From assembly GCA_030267565.1 (NCBI GenBank), contig BRXU01000015.1, positions 1 through 64,000 on the forward strand: a stretch of DNA of 64,000 nt, in the 5' to 3' direction. Origin of the DNA: Pleodorina starrii (lineage: Eukaryota > Chlorophyta > Chlorophyceae > Chlamydomonadales > Volvocaceae). The translations under genes and the position numbers were made by a program. This document shows positions 1-13,303 of this stretch, in pieces; the stretch's first letter is position 1, and every line of letters begins with the position of its first letter. A model generated the notes under the pieces. It saw only the letters and a list, made by a program, of their open reading frames with translations. It ran no database searches and was not told the origin of the DNA.

Positions 1-10
1 CCCACCTCGA

Positions 11-37
11 CCCATGGCGCCATGGGCCCAGCGCATG
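11..37 (+). repeat. 27-bp variant monomer with duplicated CCATGG core (type example)
   Basis: Eight extra bases turn the usual CCCATGGG core into CCATGGCGCCATGG, a perfect 14-bp palindrome centred on GGCGCC. Related forms have ATT, TAT or AAT in place of CAT (GGCGCATTGGG, GGCGCTATGGG, GGCGCAATGCG). Because the gain is 8 bp, each copy shifts the 19-bp register by a fixed amount. Clear copies in segment IV lie near 48,548, 49,373, 49,608, 51,751, 51,835, 51,919, 52,079, 52,334, 52,475, 55,882, 56,231, 57,034, 57,197, 58,993, 59,762, 59,902, 60,289, 60,638, 61,443 and 61,604. Confidence 0.85.
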
Positions 38-1822
38 GGCCAGCCTCGACCCATGGGCCCAGCCTCGACCCATGGGCCCAAGCTCGAACCCAAGGGCCCA
101 GTCGCGACCCATGGGGCCCAGCCCTCGACCCAATGCGCCATGGGCCCAGCCTCGACCCATGGTCCTAGTCTCGTCCCCATGGTCCCAGCCTCGGACCCAT
201 TGGCCCCAGCCTCGGACCCATGGGCCCAGCCTCGACCATTGGGGCCCGAGACCCGACCGATGAGCCCAGCCTCGACCCATGGGCCCAGCCTCGATCCATG
301 GGCCCACCTTCGTCCCATGGGCCCAGCCTCGAGACCCATGGGCCCTGCCTCGACCCCATGGGCCCAGCCTCGACCCATGGGCCCAAGCCATCGATCCATG
401 GGCCCAGCCTCAGACCCATTGGGCCCAGCCTCGAACCATGAGCCCAGCCTCGACCCATGTGCGCAGCGACGAACCCATTCGCGGGCTCAGCCTCGACCCA
501 CTGGGCCCTCTTCGAACCCATGAGTCCATCTTTCGACCCATGGCCCCCAGCCTCGACCCATGGGCCCAGCCGTCGACCCAGGTGGGGGCCCAGTCTCGAC
601 CCATGGCCCCAGCCTCGACCCACATGGGCCCAGACTCGACCCATGGTCCGAGTCTCGTCCCATGGGCCCAGCCTCGACCCATGGGCCTAAGCTTCAAACC
701 CATTAGCCCAGCTTCGACCCATGGGCCCAGCCCTCGACCCCATGGACCCAGTCTCGACCCATGGGCCCAGCCTCGACCCAGATCGCCATGGCCCCCACCT
801 CGACCCATGGGCCCAGCCTCAGACCCATGGGCCCCACCTCGACCCATGGGCCCAGCCTCGACCCATGGGCCCTAGCTTCGACCCATGGGCCCAGCCTCGA
901 ACCATTGACCCAGCCTCGACCGCATGGGCCCAGCCTCGACCCATGAGCCCAGCTTGGACGCATTGCGCCATAGGCCCAGCCTCGACCCATGGGCCCTGCC
1001 TCGACCAATGGGCCTAGGCCTCGTCCCATGGAGGCCTAGCCCTCGACCCATGAGACCAGCTTCGACCCATGGGCCCAGCTACGACCCATGGGACCAGCTT
1101 CGACCCATGTGGCCCAGCCTTCGACCCATGGGCCCAGCTTCGACCCATGAGTCCCAGCTTTGACAAATGGGACCCAGCCTCGACCCATGGGGCCCAGCCT
1201 CGGACCCCTTGGCCCAGCTTGGACTCGTCGACCCATGGGCCCAGACTCGACCCATGGGCCCAGCCATCGACCCATGGGCCTAGTCTCGTCCCATGGGCCC
1301 CAGGCCGCGACCCTTGGCCCAAGTCTACGACCCATATCCCAGCTTCGACCCATGAACCCCAGTTTCGAACCATGAGCCCAGCCTGGAGGCCTTGCGCCAT
1401 GGGCCCAGCTTCGACGCCATTGTGCTCCCAGCTTCGACCCATGAGCCCGACCTCGACCCATGAGCCCATCTCGGACCCATGGGCCCAGCCCGACCCATGG
1501 GCCCAGTCTCGACCCATGGGCCCAGCTTCGACCCATGAGCCCAGCCTGGACCCATGGGCCCAGCTATCGACGCATTGCGCCATGGGACCCACCTCTCCCT
1601 TGGGCCCAGCCTCGACCCATGTGCCCAGCTTCGAACCCATGGGCCCAGCCTCGACCCTTGGGCCTAGCTTCAACACCATAAGCCCAGCAGCTTTCGACCC
1701 CATGGGCCCAGCCCCTCGACCCATGGGCCGCAGTCTCGACCCATGGGCCCAGCCCTCGACCCAATGCGCCATGGTCCAAGCCTCGACCCATGGCCGCACC
1801 TCGACCCATGGGCCCAGCCTCG

Positions 1823-1863
1823 TAAGCGGCGCGAGAGGTGGCGCGCGGGAGCCGGGGGAGGCG
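1823..1863. other. GC-rich non-satellite islet
   Basis: About 40 bp of purine-rich, CG-rich sequence (GTAAGCGGCGCGAGAGG and GGCGCGCGGGAGCCGGGGG) replaces two monomers. It contains a CGCGAGAG core also seen at 6,430 and 27,553. No function is recognised. Confidence 0.7.
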
Positions 1864-2756
1864 ACCCATGAGCCCACTCTCGACCCATGGGCCCAGCTCT
1901 AGGCCTTTTGGCCCAGCTTCGACCCATGAGCCCAGCTTCGACCCATGAGCCCAGCCTCTCCCATGGGCCCAGCCTCGACCCATGAGCCCAGCCTCGACCC
2001 ATGGGCCCTGCCTCGTCCCATGGAGCCAAGCCTCGATCCATGGGCCCAGCCGCGACCCATGGGCCCAGCCTCGACCCATGGGCCGCAGCCATCGACCCAT
2101 GAGGGGCCCAGGCAATCGAATCCATGGGCCCGCCTCGTCCCATTGGCCCAGCTCAGACCCATGTGCCCAGCCTCGATCCATGAGCCCAGCCTCGACCCTA
2201 TGAGCCCAGCTTTCGACCCATGGGCCCAAGCCTCGACCCACATGGGCCCAGCTTCGTAGACCCATGATCCAGCTTCGACCCATGGGCCCAGCCTCGACCC
2301 ATGGGCCCAGCCTCGAACCCATGGGCACCTGTCTCGACCTTGGGCTACAGCCTCGACCCATGGGCACAGCCTCGACCCATTGTCCTAGTCTCGTCCATGG
2401 GCCCCTGCCTCGACCCATGGGCCTAGCTTAAACCCTTAACCCATCTTCGACCCCAATGGGCCCTGCCTCGACCCATGGGCCCAGTCTCGACCCATGGCCC
2501 ACAATCGACCCATGCCCCCTGGGGCCCAGCATCGACCCATGGGCCCAGCTCGACCCATGGGCCCAGCCTCGACCACAATGGGCCCAACCTCGATACCCAG
2601 GGGGCCCCCAAGCCTCGAACCCATGGGCCCAGCCTCTAACAAGAGCCCAGCCTCGACCCATGTGCCCATTCCGTCGACCCATGGGCCCAGCCTCCGAACC
2701 ATGGCCCAGCTTCGAACCAATGAGCCTAGTCATCGACCCATGTGACTAGCCTCGAC

Positions 2757-2797
2757 CCTTTGGAGGGTGGTGGTGTGTGGTGGGGTGTGGGGGAGCC
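2757..2797. other. GT-rich islet
   Basis: A stretch of about 40 bp made almost only of G and T (GGTGGTGGTGTGTGGTGGGG) interrupts the array. It resembles a short simple-sequence expansion. No other feature is visible. Confidence 0.7.
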
Positions 2798-3104
2798 AGC
2801 TCTCGACCCTATGGGCCCAGCTTCGGACCCATTGGGACCATAGCTTCGACCCATGGGCCCAGCCTCGACCCATGGGCCCATCTTCGACCCATGGAGTCCA
2901 GCTTTGACCTAATGGGCCCAGCCTCGACCCATGGGCCCCACCCTCGACCCATGTGGCCCCATGTCCCTCGTCCCATGGCCTCAGCCTCGACCCATGGGCC
3001 CAGCCTCGACCCATGGTCCTGATCATCGTCCCATGGGCCCATCCTCGACCCATGGGCCCAGTCTCGAGCGCCATGAGCCGCAGCTTCGACCCATGTACCC
3101 ATTT

Positions 3105-3166
3105 CGACCCTAATGTTAACATAAATTTCCCGTCTATAGCAATTTTAACAACTTATGCCCAACATG
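3105..3166. other. AT-rich islet with ATGTTAACAT palindrome
   Basis: About 60 bp of AT-rich DNA, a sharp contrast to the surroundings. A 10-bp palindrome ATGTTAACAT lies at 3,113-3,122, followed by ATAAATTTCC and AATTTTAACAAC. A decayed CCTAGGCCTTTG variant follows at 3,174. It may be a scrap of former single-copy DNA or of an inserted element; no coding potential is recognised. Confidence 0.7.
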
Positions 3167-4300
3167 GACCCAGCCTAGGCCTTTGTGGGCCAGCTTCGAC
3201 CCCATGAGCCCAGCTTCGACCCATGGGCCCAGCCTCGACCCATGGGCCCCAGTCTCGACCCATGGGCCCAGCCTCGACCCATGAGCCCAGCCTCGATCCC
3301 ATGGGCCCAGTCTCCGACCCATGGGCCCATCCTTCGACCCATGGGACCAGTCTCGACCCTTGGGCCCAGCTTCGACCCATGAGCCCAGCCTGGACCCCTG
3401 GGCCCCAGCTTCGAGACCCATGAGCCCAGCCTTCATCCCATGGGCCCAGCTCTCAGACCCATGAGCCCACCTTCGACCCATGGGCCCTAGCCACGACCCA
3501 TGGGCCAAGCTTCAACCCATAAGCCCAGCTTCAGACCCATGGGCCCAGCCTCGACCCATGTGGCCAGTCTCGACCCATGTCCCAGCCTCGAACCACATTG
3601 CGCCATGGGCCCAGCCTCGACCCATGGTCCCAGCCTCGACCCATGGGCCCCAAAGCCTCCGTCCCATGGCCCCATCCTCGACCCATGAGCCCAGCTTTCG
3701 ACCCATGGGCCCCCAGACTAGGCCTTTGGGCCAGCTTCGACCCCATGAGCCCAGCTTCGACCCTTGTGCCCAGCCTCGACCCATGGGGCCCAGCCTCGAC
3801 CCATGATCACAGCCTCGACCCATGGGCCCAAGCCTCGACCCCATGGGCCCAGGCCTCGATCTCATGGCCCCACCTCGACCCATGGGCCCAGCCCGACCCA
3901 TTGTCCCAGTCCTCGCCCCATGGTCCCAGCCTTCGACCCATAAGCCCAGCCTCGAACCCATGGGCCGCAGCCTCGACCCATGGGCCCAGTCTCGTACCAT
4001 GAAGCCCAGCCTAGACTTGCACCATGGGCCCAGCGCTCGACCCATGTGCCCAGCCTCGACCTAATGGGCCTAGCCTCGGACCCATGGGCCTAGCCTCGAC
4101 CCACTGGGACCAGCTTCGACCCTTGGTACCGAGCTTCGACGACCCAGGGGCACATCCTCGGACCCATGGGCCCAGCACGACCCGTGAGCCCACTTCGACC
4201 CATGGGCCCAGCCCATCGACCTAGTGGGCCACTTCGTCCCATGGGCCCCAGCTTGTGACGCCTTGCGCCATGGGCCCAACCTCGACCCATGGGCCCAGCC

Positions 4301-4322
4301 GAGCTCGCGCGCGCGAGTGTGC
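4301..4322. other. Alternating CG islet, 14-bp palindrome
   Basis: CTCGCGCGCGCGAG at 4,304-4,317 is a perfect palindrome preceded by GAGCTC. Alternating CG of this length can in principle adopt left-handed DNA; that is a general property, not shown here. Confidence 0.7.
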
Positions 4323-4745
4323 CCAGTCTCGACCCATGGCCCAGCCTCGACCCATGGGCCGAACACCAGCCTCGACCCATGGGCCCAGCCACGACCCCAT
4401 CGAAGCCCAGCCTCGACCCCATGACCCAGGCTAGGACTGCATTGCGCCGTTAGGCCCAACCTCGACCCATGGGCCCAGCCTCGACCCATGGGCCCAGTTT
4501 CGACCCATGAGCCCTGCTTCGACCCATGAGCCCAGCCTCGACCTTGGGCCCCAAGCCTCGACCCATGGGACCAGCTTCGACCCATGTGCCCAGCCCATCG
4601 AACCCATGGGCCCAGCTTCGACCCATGGACCCATGTGCCCAGCTTTGTGACCCATGTGCCTCCCAGCCTCCGACACCATGGGACCCCAGCCTCGACCCAT
4701 GGGCCCCAGTCTCCGCCCATGGGCCCTGCCTCGACCCAAGGCCCA

Positions 4746-4785
4746 GTGTGCGCACGCGCGGTCGCGAGCGGAAACAACGGGCATG
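4746..4785. other. CG-alternating islet
   Basis: GTGTGCGCACGCGCGGTCGC, then GAGCGGAAACAACGGGC, interrupts the repeat; GTGCGCAC at 4,748-4,755 is a palindrome. It precedes a CATGGTCCTAGTCTC variant unit. Confidence 0.68.
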
Positions 4786-6428
4786 GTCCTAGTCTCCGGC
4801 CCGAAGGGCCCATCCTCGACCCATGGGCCCAGTCTCGACCCATGAGCCCAGCTTCGACCCCATGAACCCAGGTCGACCCATGGGCCCAGCCTCGAGCCTT
4901 TGGCCCAGCTTCGACCCATGAGCCCCAGCGTTCGACCCATGAGCCCACCATCGACCCATGGGCCCAGTCTCAGACCCATGGGCCCCAGGCCTCGAACCCA
5001 TTGACCCACGCTTCGACCCATGGGGCCCAGTCTCGACCCATGAGCCCACCTTCGATCTCATGGGCCCAGTCTCGACCCATGGGCCCAGCTTCGACCCCAT
5101 GCCTCGACCCATGAGCCCAGCCTGGAACCCAAAGGCCCTGCCTAACCCATGGGCCCACGTCGACCCATGAGCCCAGCCCTCAGCCCATGGGTCCAGTCCT
5201 CGACCCTATGGACCCAGCTTCGACCCATGGGCCCAGCCTCGACCCATGTGCCTATCTTCAACCCTTATGGCCATAATAGCTTCGACCCTGGGGCCCAGCC
5301 CTCGACACATGGGCCCCAGTCTCGACCCATGGCCCCAGCCTCGACCCATTGGCGCCATGGGCCCAAGCCACTCGACCCATGGGCACCAGCTTCGACCCTT
5401 GGGCCCAGCCTCAGACCCAATGTGCCCAGCCTCGACCCCATGAGCCCAGCTGCGACCCATGGGCCCAGCCTATGGCCTTTGGGGCCAGCTTCGAACCATG
5501 TGCCCAGCTTCGTCCCATGGGCCCAGCCTCGACCCATGGGCCCAGCCTCGACCCATGAGCCCAGCCTCGACCCAATGGAGCCCCGCTTCGACCCATGGGG
5601 CCCAGCCTCGTCCCATGGGACTAGCTTCAACCCATATAGCTCAGCCTTCGACCCATGGTACCCGCAGCCTCTACCCATGTGCCCAATCTCGACCCATGGG
5701 CCCAGAGCCCTCGACCCAATGCGCCATGGGCCCGATCCTCAGTACGCCATGGGCCTCAGCCTCGACCCATGGGCCCAGGCCTCGACCCATGGCCCCAGCC
5801 TCGAACCCATGGACCCAGCTTTCGACCCATGTCCGCAGCACATTGCCTTTGGGCCATCTTCGACCCATTAGCCCAGCTTCGACCCATGGGCCCGAGCCTC
5901 GACCCATTGGCCCAGTATCGACCCATGAGCCCAGCGTCGACCCATGAACCCACTTCGACGCCAGGTGCCCAGCCTCGACCCATGGCCCAGCTTCGTACCC
6001 ATGAGTCGAGCTTCGACCCATGGGCCCTCCTCGACCCATGGGCCCAGCCTCGACCCATGGGCACCAGTTCCTCGACCCTTGGGCCCAGCTTCGACCCATG
6101 TGGCCCAGCTTGGACGCATTGCGCCTTGGCCCAACCTCGACCCATGGCCGCAGCCTCCGACCCATGGGCCCAGTCCCTCGAGGACCCCATGGCCCCAGCC
6201 TCGACCCGTGGGCCCCGCCTCGACCCAAGGGCCCTCCCTCGACCCCAGGGCCCATGCCTCAACTCATAAGCCCAGATGCGACCCATGGGCCCAGCCTCGA
6301 CCCATGGTCCCAGACTCGACCCATGCGGCCCACCAGCCTCGACCCAATGCGCCATGGGCCCAGCCTCGACCCATGAGCCCAAGCTTCGACCCATGGGCCC
6401 AGCCTAGACCTTTGGGCCCAGCTTCGAA

Positions 6429-6453
6429 CCGCGAGAGAGACAGCTATCGTCCC
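6429..6453. other. Short GA-rich islet
   Basis: CCGCGAGAGAGACAGCTATC, about 25 bp, lies between a CTTCGA unit and a normal monomer. It shares the CGCGAGAG core with the islets at 1,830 and 27,553. Confidence 0.6.
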
Positions 6454-7280
6454 GATGGGCCCAGCCTCTGACCCATGGGCCCAGTGCTTCGACCCATGGG
6501 CCCATCATCGAACCCATACCCAGCGTCGACTCCATGTTCCCCACACTCGACCCATGAGCACAGCTCCGACCGATGGGTCCCAGCGCTCGAACCCATGGCC
6601 GCACCCTCGATCCATGGGCCCAGCCTCGACCCATGGGCCCATGAGTGATAGCCTCGACCCATGGGCCCAGCCTCGACCCATGGGCCCAGCCTCGACCCAT
6701 GGGCCCAGCCTCGACCCATGGGCCCAGCCTTCGACCCATGGGTCCCAGCCTCGAACCATGAGACCCAGCCTCACCCCATGAGCCCAAGCTTCGACCCAAA
6801 TGGGCCCAGCCTCGACCCATGGGCCCAGCTTCGACACCATGAGTCCAGCTTCGATCCCCATGGGCCCAGCCTCGAACACATAGGCCCAGCCATCGTCCCA
6901 TGGGCCCAGTCTCGACCCATGGGCCCAGCCCTCGGACCCATGGGCCCAGCCTCGACCCATGGGTCCTAGTCTCGTCCATGGGCCCTGCCTCGACCGCATG
7001 GGCCAGCTTCAACCCATAAGTCCCTGCTTTCTACCCATGGGCCCCAGCCTCGACCCATGGGCCCAGCTCGAAAGCCCATGGGCCCAGCCTCGACCCCCCA
7101 AAAGCGTCCATGGGCCCAGCCTCGACCCATGGGCCCAGCCTCGACCCATGGGGCCCAGCCTCGAAACCCATGGGCCCAGCCTCGACCGCATGGGCCGCAA
7201 GCCTCGACCAACATGGAGCACCAGCTTGACGCATTGCCGCCATGAGCTCCAGCCTCGACCCATGGGCCCAGCCTCGACCC

Positions 7281-7303
7281 ATACTGAAATTTTACAGTAA
7301 ATG
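7281..7303. other. AT-rich islet with short stem-loop
   Basis: TACTG at 7,282-7,286 pairs with CAGTA at 7,295-7,299 across an 8-base AT loop (AAATTTTA). About 22 bp in all. A run of nine C follows at 7,322-7,330. No gene context. Confidence 0.62.
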
Positions 7304-10300
7304 GGCCCTAGCCTCGAGAAACCCCCCCCCACTGGGCCCAGCCTCGACCCATGAGCCTAGCCTCGACCCAGCATGGGCCCAGCCGTCGACCCATGGGACA
7401 AGCTTCGAACCCATGGGCGCCAGCTTCGACCCAATGGGCCCCAGCCTCGACCACGTCGGAGACCAGCCACGACCCATGGGCCCAGCTTCGACCCAATGGC
7501 CCCCAGCTTCGACTAATGGGACCCAGCCTCGACCGCATAGCGCCATGGGGCCCCCTAGCCTCGACCCATGGGGGCGCCCAGTCCTCAGACCCATGGGCCC
7601 AAGCCTCGACCCATGGGCCCAGCCTCGACGACACATGGTCCTAGCCTCGACCCATGGGCCCAGCCTCGAACCCATGGGCCCCAGTCTCGGGGTCCCATGA
7701 GCCCAAAGCTTCGACCCATTGAACCCAGTTTCGACCCATGGGCCCAGCCTAGGCCATGGGCCCAGCCTTCGACCCATGAGCCCCAGCCCTTCGAACCCAT
7801 GAGCCCAGTCCTCTGACCCATTGGCCCAGGCCTCGACCCATGCGGCCCCAAAGCCTCGACCCCATGGGCCCTAAGTCCTCGACCCATGGGACGACCAGCT
7901 TCGACCCATGTGCACCAGCTTTTGGACCCATTGCGCAACTGGGCCCAAACTCGACCCATGACACCCAGACCTCGAGCCCATGGGGACCCAGCCTCGACCC
8001 ATGTGCCCAGCCCTAGGCCTTTGGGGCCAGCTTCGAGACCCATGTGCCCAGCCTCGGACCATGGGCCCAATCCATCGACCCAATGAGCCCAGCCTCACCC
8101 ATAAGCCCAGCTTCGAACCCCCATGGGCCCAGCCTCGACTCCATGGGCCCAGTCTCGACCCATTGGCCCCAGCCTCGACCCAATAGCGCCATGGGCCCAA
8201 GCCTCGACCCATGAGCCCATCGCCAATCTCGACCCAATGGGCCCAGCTTCGACCCCATGGGCCCAGCCTCGAGCCCATCGAGCCCAGACCTTGCGACCCC
8301 ATGAGGCCCAGCTTAGGCCATTGGGGCCCCCAGCTTCGACCTTCTTGGGGCCAGCTTCGAACCCAGTGGGCCCAGCCTCGGGGTGAACCCATGGGGCCCA
8401 GCCTCGACCCATTGAAGCCCAGCCTCGACCCCATGGGCCCCAGCCTCGACCCCATGGGCCCAGCCTTCGGACCCATGGGCCCAGCCTCGACCCAATGGGC
8501 CCATCGGCCTCGACCCATGAGAACCAGCCTCGACCCATGGGCCCAGCCATCGGGACCCATGGGCCCAGCCTCGACCCCATGGGCCCAGGCTTCGACCCCA
8601 TGGGTCCCAGCCTCGAACCAAATGAGCCCAGCCTCGAACCCATGGGCCCGAGCCTCGACCCATGGGCCCAGCCTCGACCAATGGGCCCAGCCTCGACCCA
8701 TGAGACCCAGCTTCGACCCCATGGGCCCAGCCCTAGACCCATGGGAACCAGCTTCGACCCATGGAGCCCAGCCTCGTCCCATGGGCCCAGCCTCGAACCC
8801 GTGAGCCCTTAATGCCTTCGACCCATGGGCCCAGCCTTTCGACCACTGGGCCCACCGCCTCGACCTCATGGGCCCAGCTTGGACGCATTGCGCCATGGGC
8901 CCAACCTCGACCCATGGGCCAAGGCCTCGACCCATGGGCCCAGTCCTCGCGACCCATGGGCCCACTGCCTACGACCCATGGGCCCAGCCTCGACCCATGG
9001 GCCCAGCCGCGACCCATGAGCCCAGCCTATCGACCCATGAGCCCAGCTTGGACCATTGCGCCATAGGCCCAACCTCGACCCATGGGCCCAGCCTCGACCC
9101 ATGGGCCCAGTCTCCGACCCATGGGCCCAGTGGCTTTCGACCCTCCATGAGCCCAGCCTCGACCCATGGTCCCACGCCTCGACCCATGGGACCAGCTTCG
9201 ACCCATGGGCCCAGCCTCGACCCATGGGCCTCCAGCTTCGACCCATGAGTCCAGCTTGAACCAATGGCCCCAAGCCTCGACCCATGGGCCCAGCCTCGAC
9301 CCATGGGCCCAGTCCACGGACCCATGGGCCCCAGCCTCGACCCATGGGCCCAACCAGCCTCGACCCATGGGCCTAGTCTCGTCCCATGGGCCCAGCCTCG
9401 ACCATGGGCCCAGTCTCGACCCATTGAGCCCAGCTTCGACCCATGAGGCCCCAGTTTCGACCCCATGGGGCCCCCCAGCCCTCGTACGGCCTTTGGCCCA
9501 TCCTCGAACCCCATGAGCCCTGCTCTCGACCCATGGGCCCAGCCTCGACCCATGGGCCCAGTCTCGACCCATGGGCCCAGCCTCGACCAAGGCCGCATGA
9601 GCCCAGCTTCGACCCATGAGCCCAGTCTCCGACCCATGGGCCCAGCCTCGGACCGCATGGGCCCAGTTCTCGACCCCATGGGCCAGCTTCGACCCTCATG
9701 AACCCAGCCTGGACCCATGGGCCCAGCCTTGCGACCCATGGGCCCAGCCTCTTCCCATGAGGCCCAGCCTTCGGACCCATGAGCCCAGCTCCCTCGAACC
9801 CGATGGGCCCAGCCTCGACCCCATTGGGGCCTTGATTCGACCCATGGGAGCCCAGCTTCGACCCATGGGCCCAGCTCTCGACCCATGGGCCCAGTCTCGA
9901 CCCATGGGTCCCAGCCTCGGACCCATTGCGCCCATGGGCCCAGCCTCGGGAACCCATGGGCCCAGGCCTCGAAACCCATGGGCCCAGCCTCGACCCATGG
10001 GCCCAGCTTCGAACCCCCATGAGCCCAGCTTCGACCCATGGGCCCAGCCTCGACCACATGGGCCCAGCCTCAGAACCATGGGCCCCAGCTTCGGACCCAT
10101 GAGCCCTAGTCTCGACCCATCCCATGGGCCCAGCCTCGACCCATGGGCCGCGCCAGCCTCGACCCATGGGCCCAGCCTTCGACCCCATGAGCCCAGCTTC
10201 GACCCATGGGCCCAGCCTCGACCCATGGCGCCCTAGCCTCGACCCATAAGCCCAGCTTCGACCCATGGGCCCAGCCTCGAGCCCATGAGCCCAAATATCT

Positions 10301-10481
10301 CGACCCATGGGCCCAGCCTCGACCCAATGCGCCATGGGCGCCAGCCTCGACCCATGGGAGCCCAGGCCTCGACCCAATGAGGCCCAGCCTCGACCCATTG
10401 GGACCCTCAGGCCTCGACCCATGAGCCCCCTAGCTTCGGAACCCATGGGACCCAGCCTCGACCATAGGCCTTTGGGCCAGC

Positions 10482-10489
10482 TTTTTTTT
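10482..10489. repeat. T8 homopolymer inside a decayed dimer unit
   Basis: Eight T replace the usual TT of the CTTCGA that follows a TAGGCCTTTGGGCCAG unit. It looks like homopolymer expansion at an existing TT, either by slippage or sequencing error. Confidence 0.6.
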
Positions 10490-13191
10490 CCGACCCATGG
10501 AGCCCAGCTTCGGAACCCATGGGGCCCCAGCCGCGGACCCATGGGCCCAGCCTCGACACCATGGGCCCAGCCTCGAACCCATGGGTCCCAGCTTCGTACC
10601 CATGTGCCCTAGCCTCGACCCATTGGGCCCCAGCTTCGACCCCATGAGGACGAGCTTCGATCCCATGGGCCCAGCCTCCGAACCATGGGCCCGGCCCAGC
10701 CTCGACCCATGGGCCCAGCCTTCGACGCCATGAGGCCCAGCCTCGACCCATGGGCCCAGCCAGCTTCGACCCACCATGGGCCCAGTCCTCGACCAATGAG
10801 CCCAGGCCTCGGTCCCATGGGCCCAGCCTTTCGACCCATGGGCCCAGCCTCGACCCATGGGCCAGCATCCGACCCATGGGCCCAGCCTATCGACCCATGG
10901 GCCCACCCTTCGATCCATGAGCCCAGCCTGGACCCATGCCGACCCATGGGCCCATTCCTCGACCCATGGGCCCAGCCTAGACCCATGGGCCCAGCCTCGA
11001 CCCATGGGCCCAGCCTCGACCCATGGGCCCAGGCTTAGACCCATGTGCCCAGCCTTCCGAACCCATGAGCCCAGCCTCGACCCATGGGCCCAGCTTCGAC
11101 CCATGGGCCCAGCCTCGACCCATGAGGCCAAGCTTCGACCCATGGGCACCCAGCCTCGACCCATAGGCCCAGCTCGACTCCATAGGGCCCAGCTCTTCGA
11201 CCCATGGGCCCAGCCTTCGACCCATGGGCCCAGCCATCGACCCATGGGTCCAGTCTCGAACCCATGGAGCCCAGCCTCGACCCATGGGCCCAGCCTTCGA
11301 CCCATGGCTTGAGCTGCCCTAGCTTCGACCCATGGGCCCAGCTTCGAGACCCATGGCGCTCATCGGGCCCACTTGCCTCGAACCCTTGGCGCCATGGGCC
11401 CAGCCTCGACCCATGGGCCCAAGCCTCAGACGACCCATGGGCCCAAAGCCTCGACCCATGGGCCCTAGCCCACGACCCATTATTGAGGCCCCAGCCTCGA
11501 ACCCACATGGGCCCAGCTTCGGGACCCATGGGCGGACCCAGCCTAGAACCCCATGGGCCCAGCTTTCTCGACCCATGAGGCCCCAGCCCTTCGACCCATT
11601 GAGCCCAGTCCTCGACCCATGGGCCCCAGGTCTCGAGACCCATGGGCCCAGCTTCGACCCATGAGCCAGCTTCGGACCCATTGGCCGAGCCTCGAACCCC
11701 ATGGGGCCCAAGCTTCGACCCATGAGGACCAGGCTTTCGACCCATGGGCCCAGCCTCGACCCATGGGGCCCAGCCTCGACCCATGGGCCCAGTTCTTCGA
11801 CCCATGGGGCCCAGCCCTCGACCCATGGGCCCCAGCCTCGAACCCATGGTCCCAGCTTGTCGACCGCAATGGGCCCAGCCTCGACCCATGGGCCCAGCCT
11901 CGACCCATGGGCCCAGTCCTCGAACCCATGAACCCAGCTTAGAACCCATGGGACACAGCCTCGACCCATGGGCCCAGCCTCGACCCATGGTCCCTAGCCT
12001 TCGACCCATGGGCCTCAGCCTTCGACCCAAGTGCCCAGTCTTCGACCCATGGGCCCAGCCTTCGACCCATGAGCCCAGCTCGACCCATGTGCCCAGCTTC
12101 GACCCATGTGCCCAGCATCGACCCATGGGCGCCAGCATCGACCCATGGGCCCAGCTTCGACCCATGAGCCCAGCCTCGTCCCATGGGCCCAGCTACGACC
12201 AAATGAGCCCAGCCTCGACCCATGGGCCCAATCCCTCGACCCATGGGCCCGAGCGGCTTCGACAATGGGCCCACGCCTCGACCCCCAATGGGCCGCAGCT
12301 TCAACCCATAAGCCCAGCTTCGTACCCACAAAGGGCCCAGCCCCTCGACCCATGGCCCCCAGTCTCGACCCATGGGCACAGCCTCGACACCTATGCGCAT
12401 GGACCAGCCTCGACCCATGAGCCCACCGCTTCGACCCATGGGACCCAGCCTCGACCCTTGGGCCTCAGCCTCGACCCATGGGCCCCAGTCCCTCGACCCA
12501 TGGGCCCAGCCTTGGCCCATGGGCCCAGCCTACGACCCATGGGCCCAGCCTCGAACCATTAGTCCCAAGCCACGACCCATGGGCCCAGCCTCGACCTCAT
12601 GGGCCCATCCTAGGATCGCATAGACCGCCATGGGTCGAGCTTCGAACCCATGAGCCCAGCCTCGACCCATGGGCCCAGCGCTCGAACAATGGGCCCAGTC
12701 CTCGACCCATAGGGCCCAGCCTCGAACCCATGGGCCCAGCCTCGACTCCATGGTCCAAGTCTTGTCCCATGGGCCCAAGCACTCGACCCATGGCCGCCAT
12801 GGGCCCAGCCTCAGACACCATGAGCCCAAAGCCCTCGAGACCCATGGGCCCAGCTCCGACCGATGGCCCATTCAAGTTCTCGAACCATGGGCCCAGGGGT
12901 GCTTCAGATTCGAACCCATGAAAAAACCCAGCCTTCGACCCATGGGGCCCCAGCCTCGACCCATAGGGCCAGCCCTCGACCCATGGAGCCAGCCTCGACC
13001 CATGGGCCCAGCCTCGACCCATGGGCCCAAGTCTCGACCCATGGGCCCCCAGCCCTTCGACCCATGGGCCCAGCCTAACGAGACCCATGAGCCCAGCCCT
13101 CGACCCATGGTGCCAGCTTCTTAGACCAATGGAAGGGCCAGCATCGTCCCCCATGAGTCCCAGCCTTCGACCCATTTGGGCCCCAGCCCCG

Positions 13192-13201
13192 ACCCCCCCC
13201 C

Positions 13202-13265
<64 letters not shown>

Positions 13266-13303
13266 ACCCCCCCCCCCCCCCACCCCCCTCCCCCCCCCCC
13301 CTA
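13192..13303. repeat. Long cytosine tract with rare interruptions
   Basis: About 110 bp almost entirely C on the plus strand. The longest pure run is 63 C (13,203-13,265). Interruptions are A at 13,202, 13,266 and 13,282 and T at 13,289 and 13,302. Flanks are plus-oriented monomers. The tract gives artefactual polyproline and polyglycine frames. Its exact length is likely unreliable in any sequencing technology. Confidence 0.85.
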
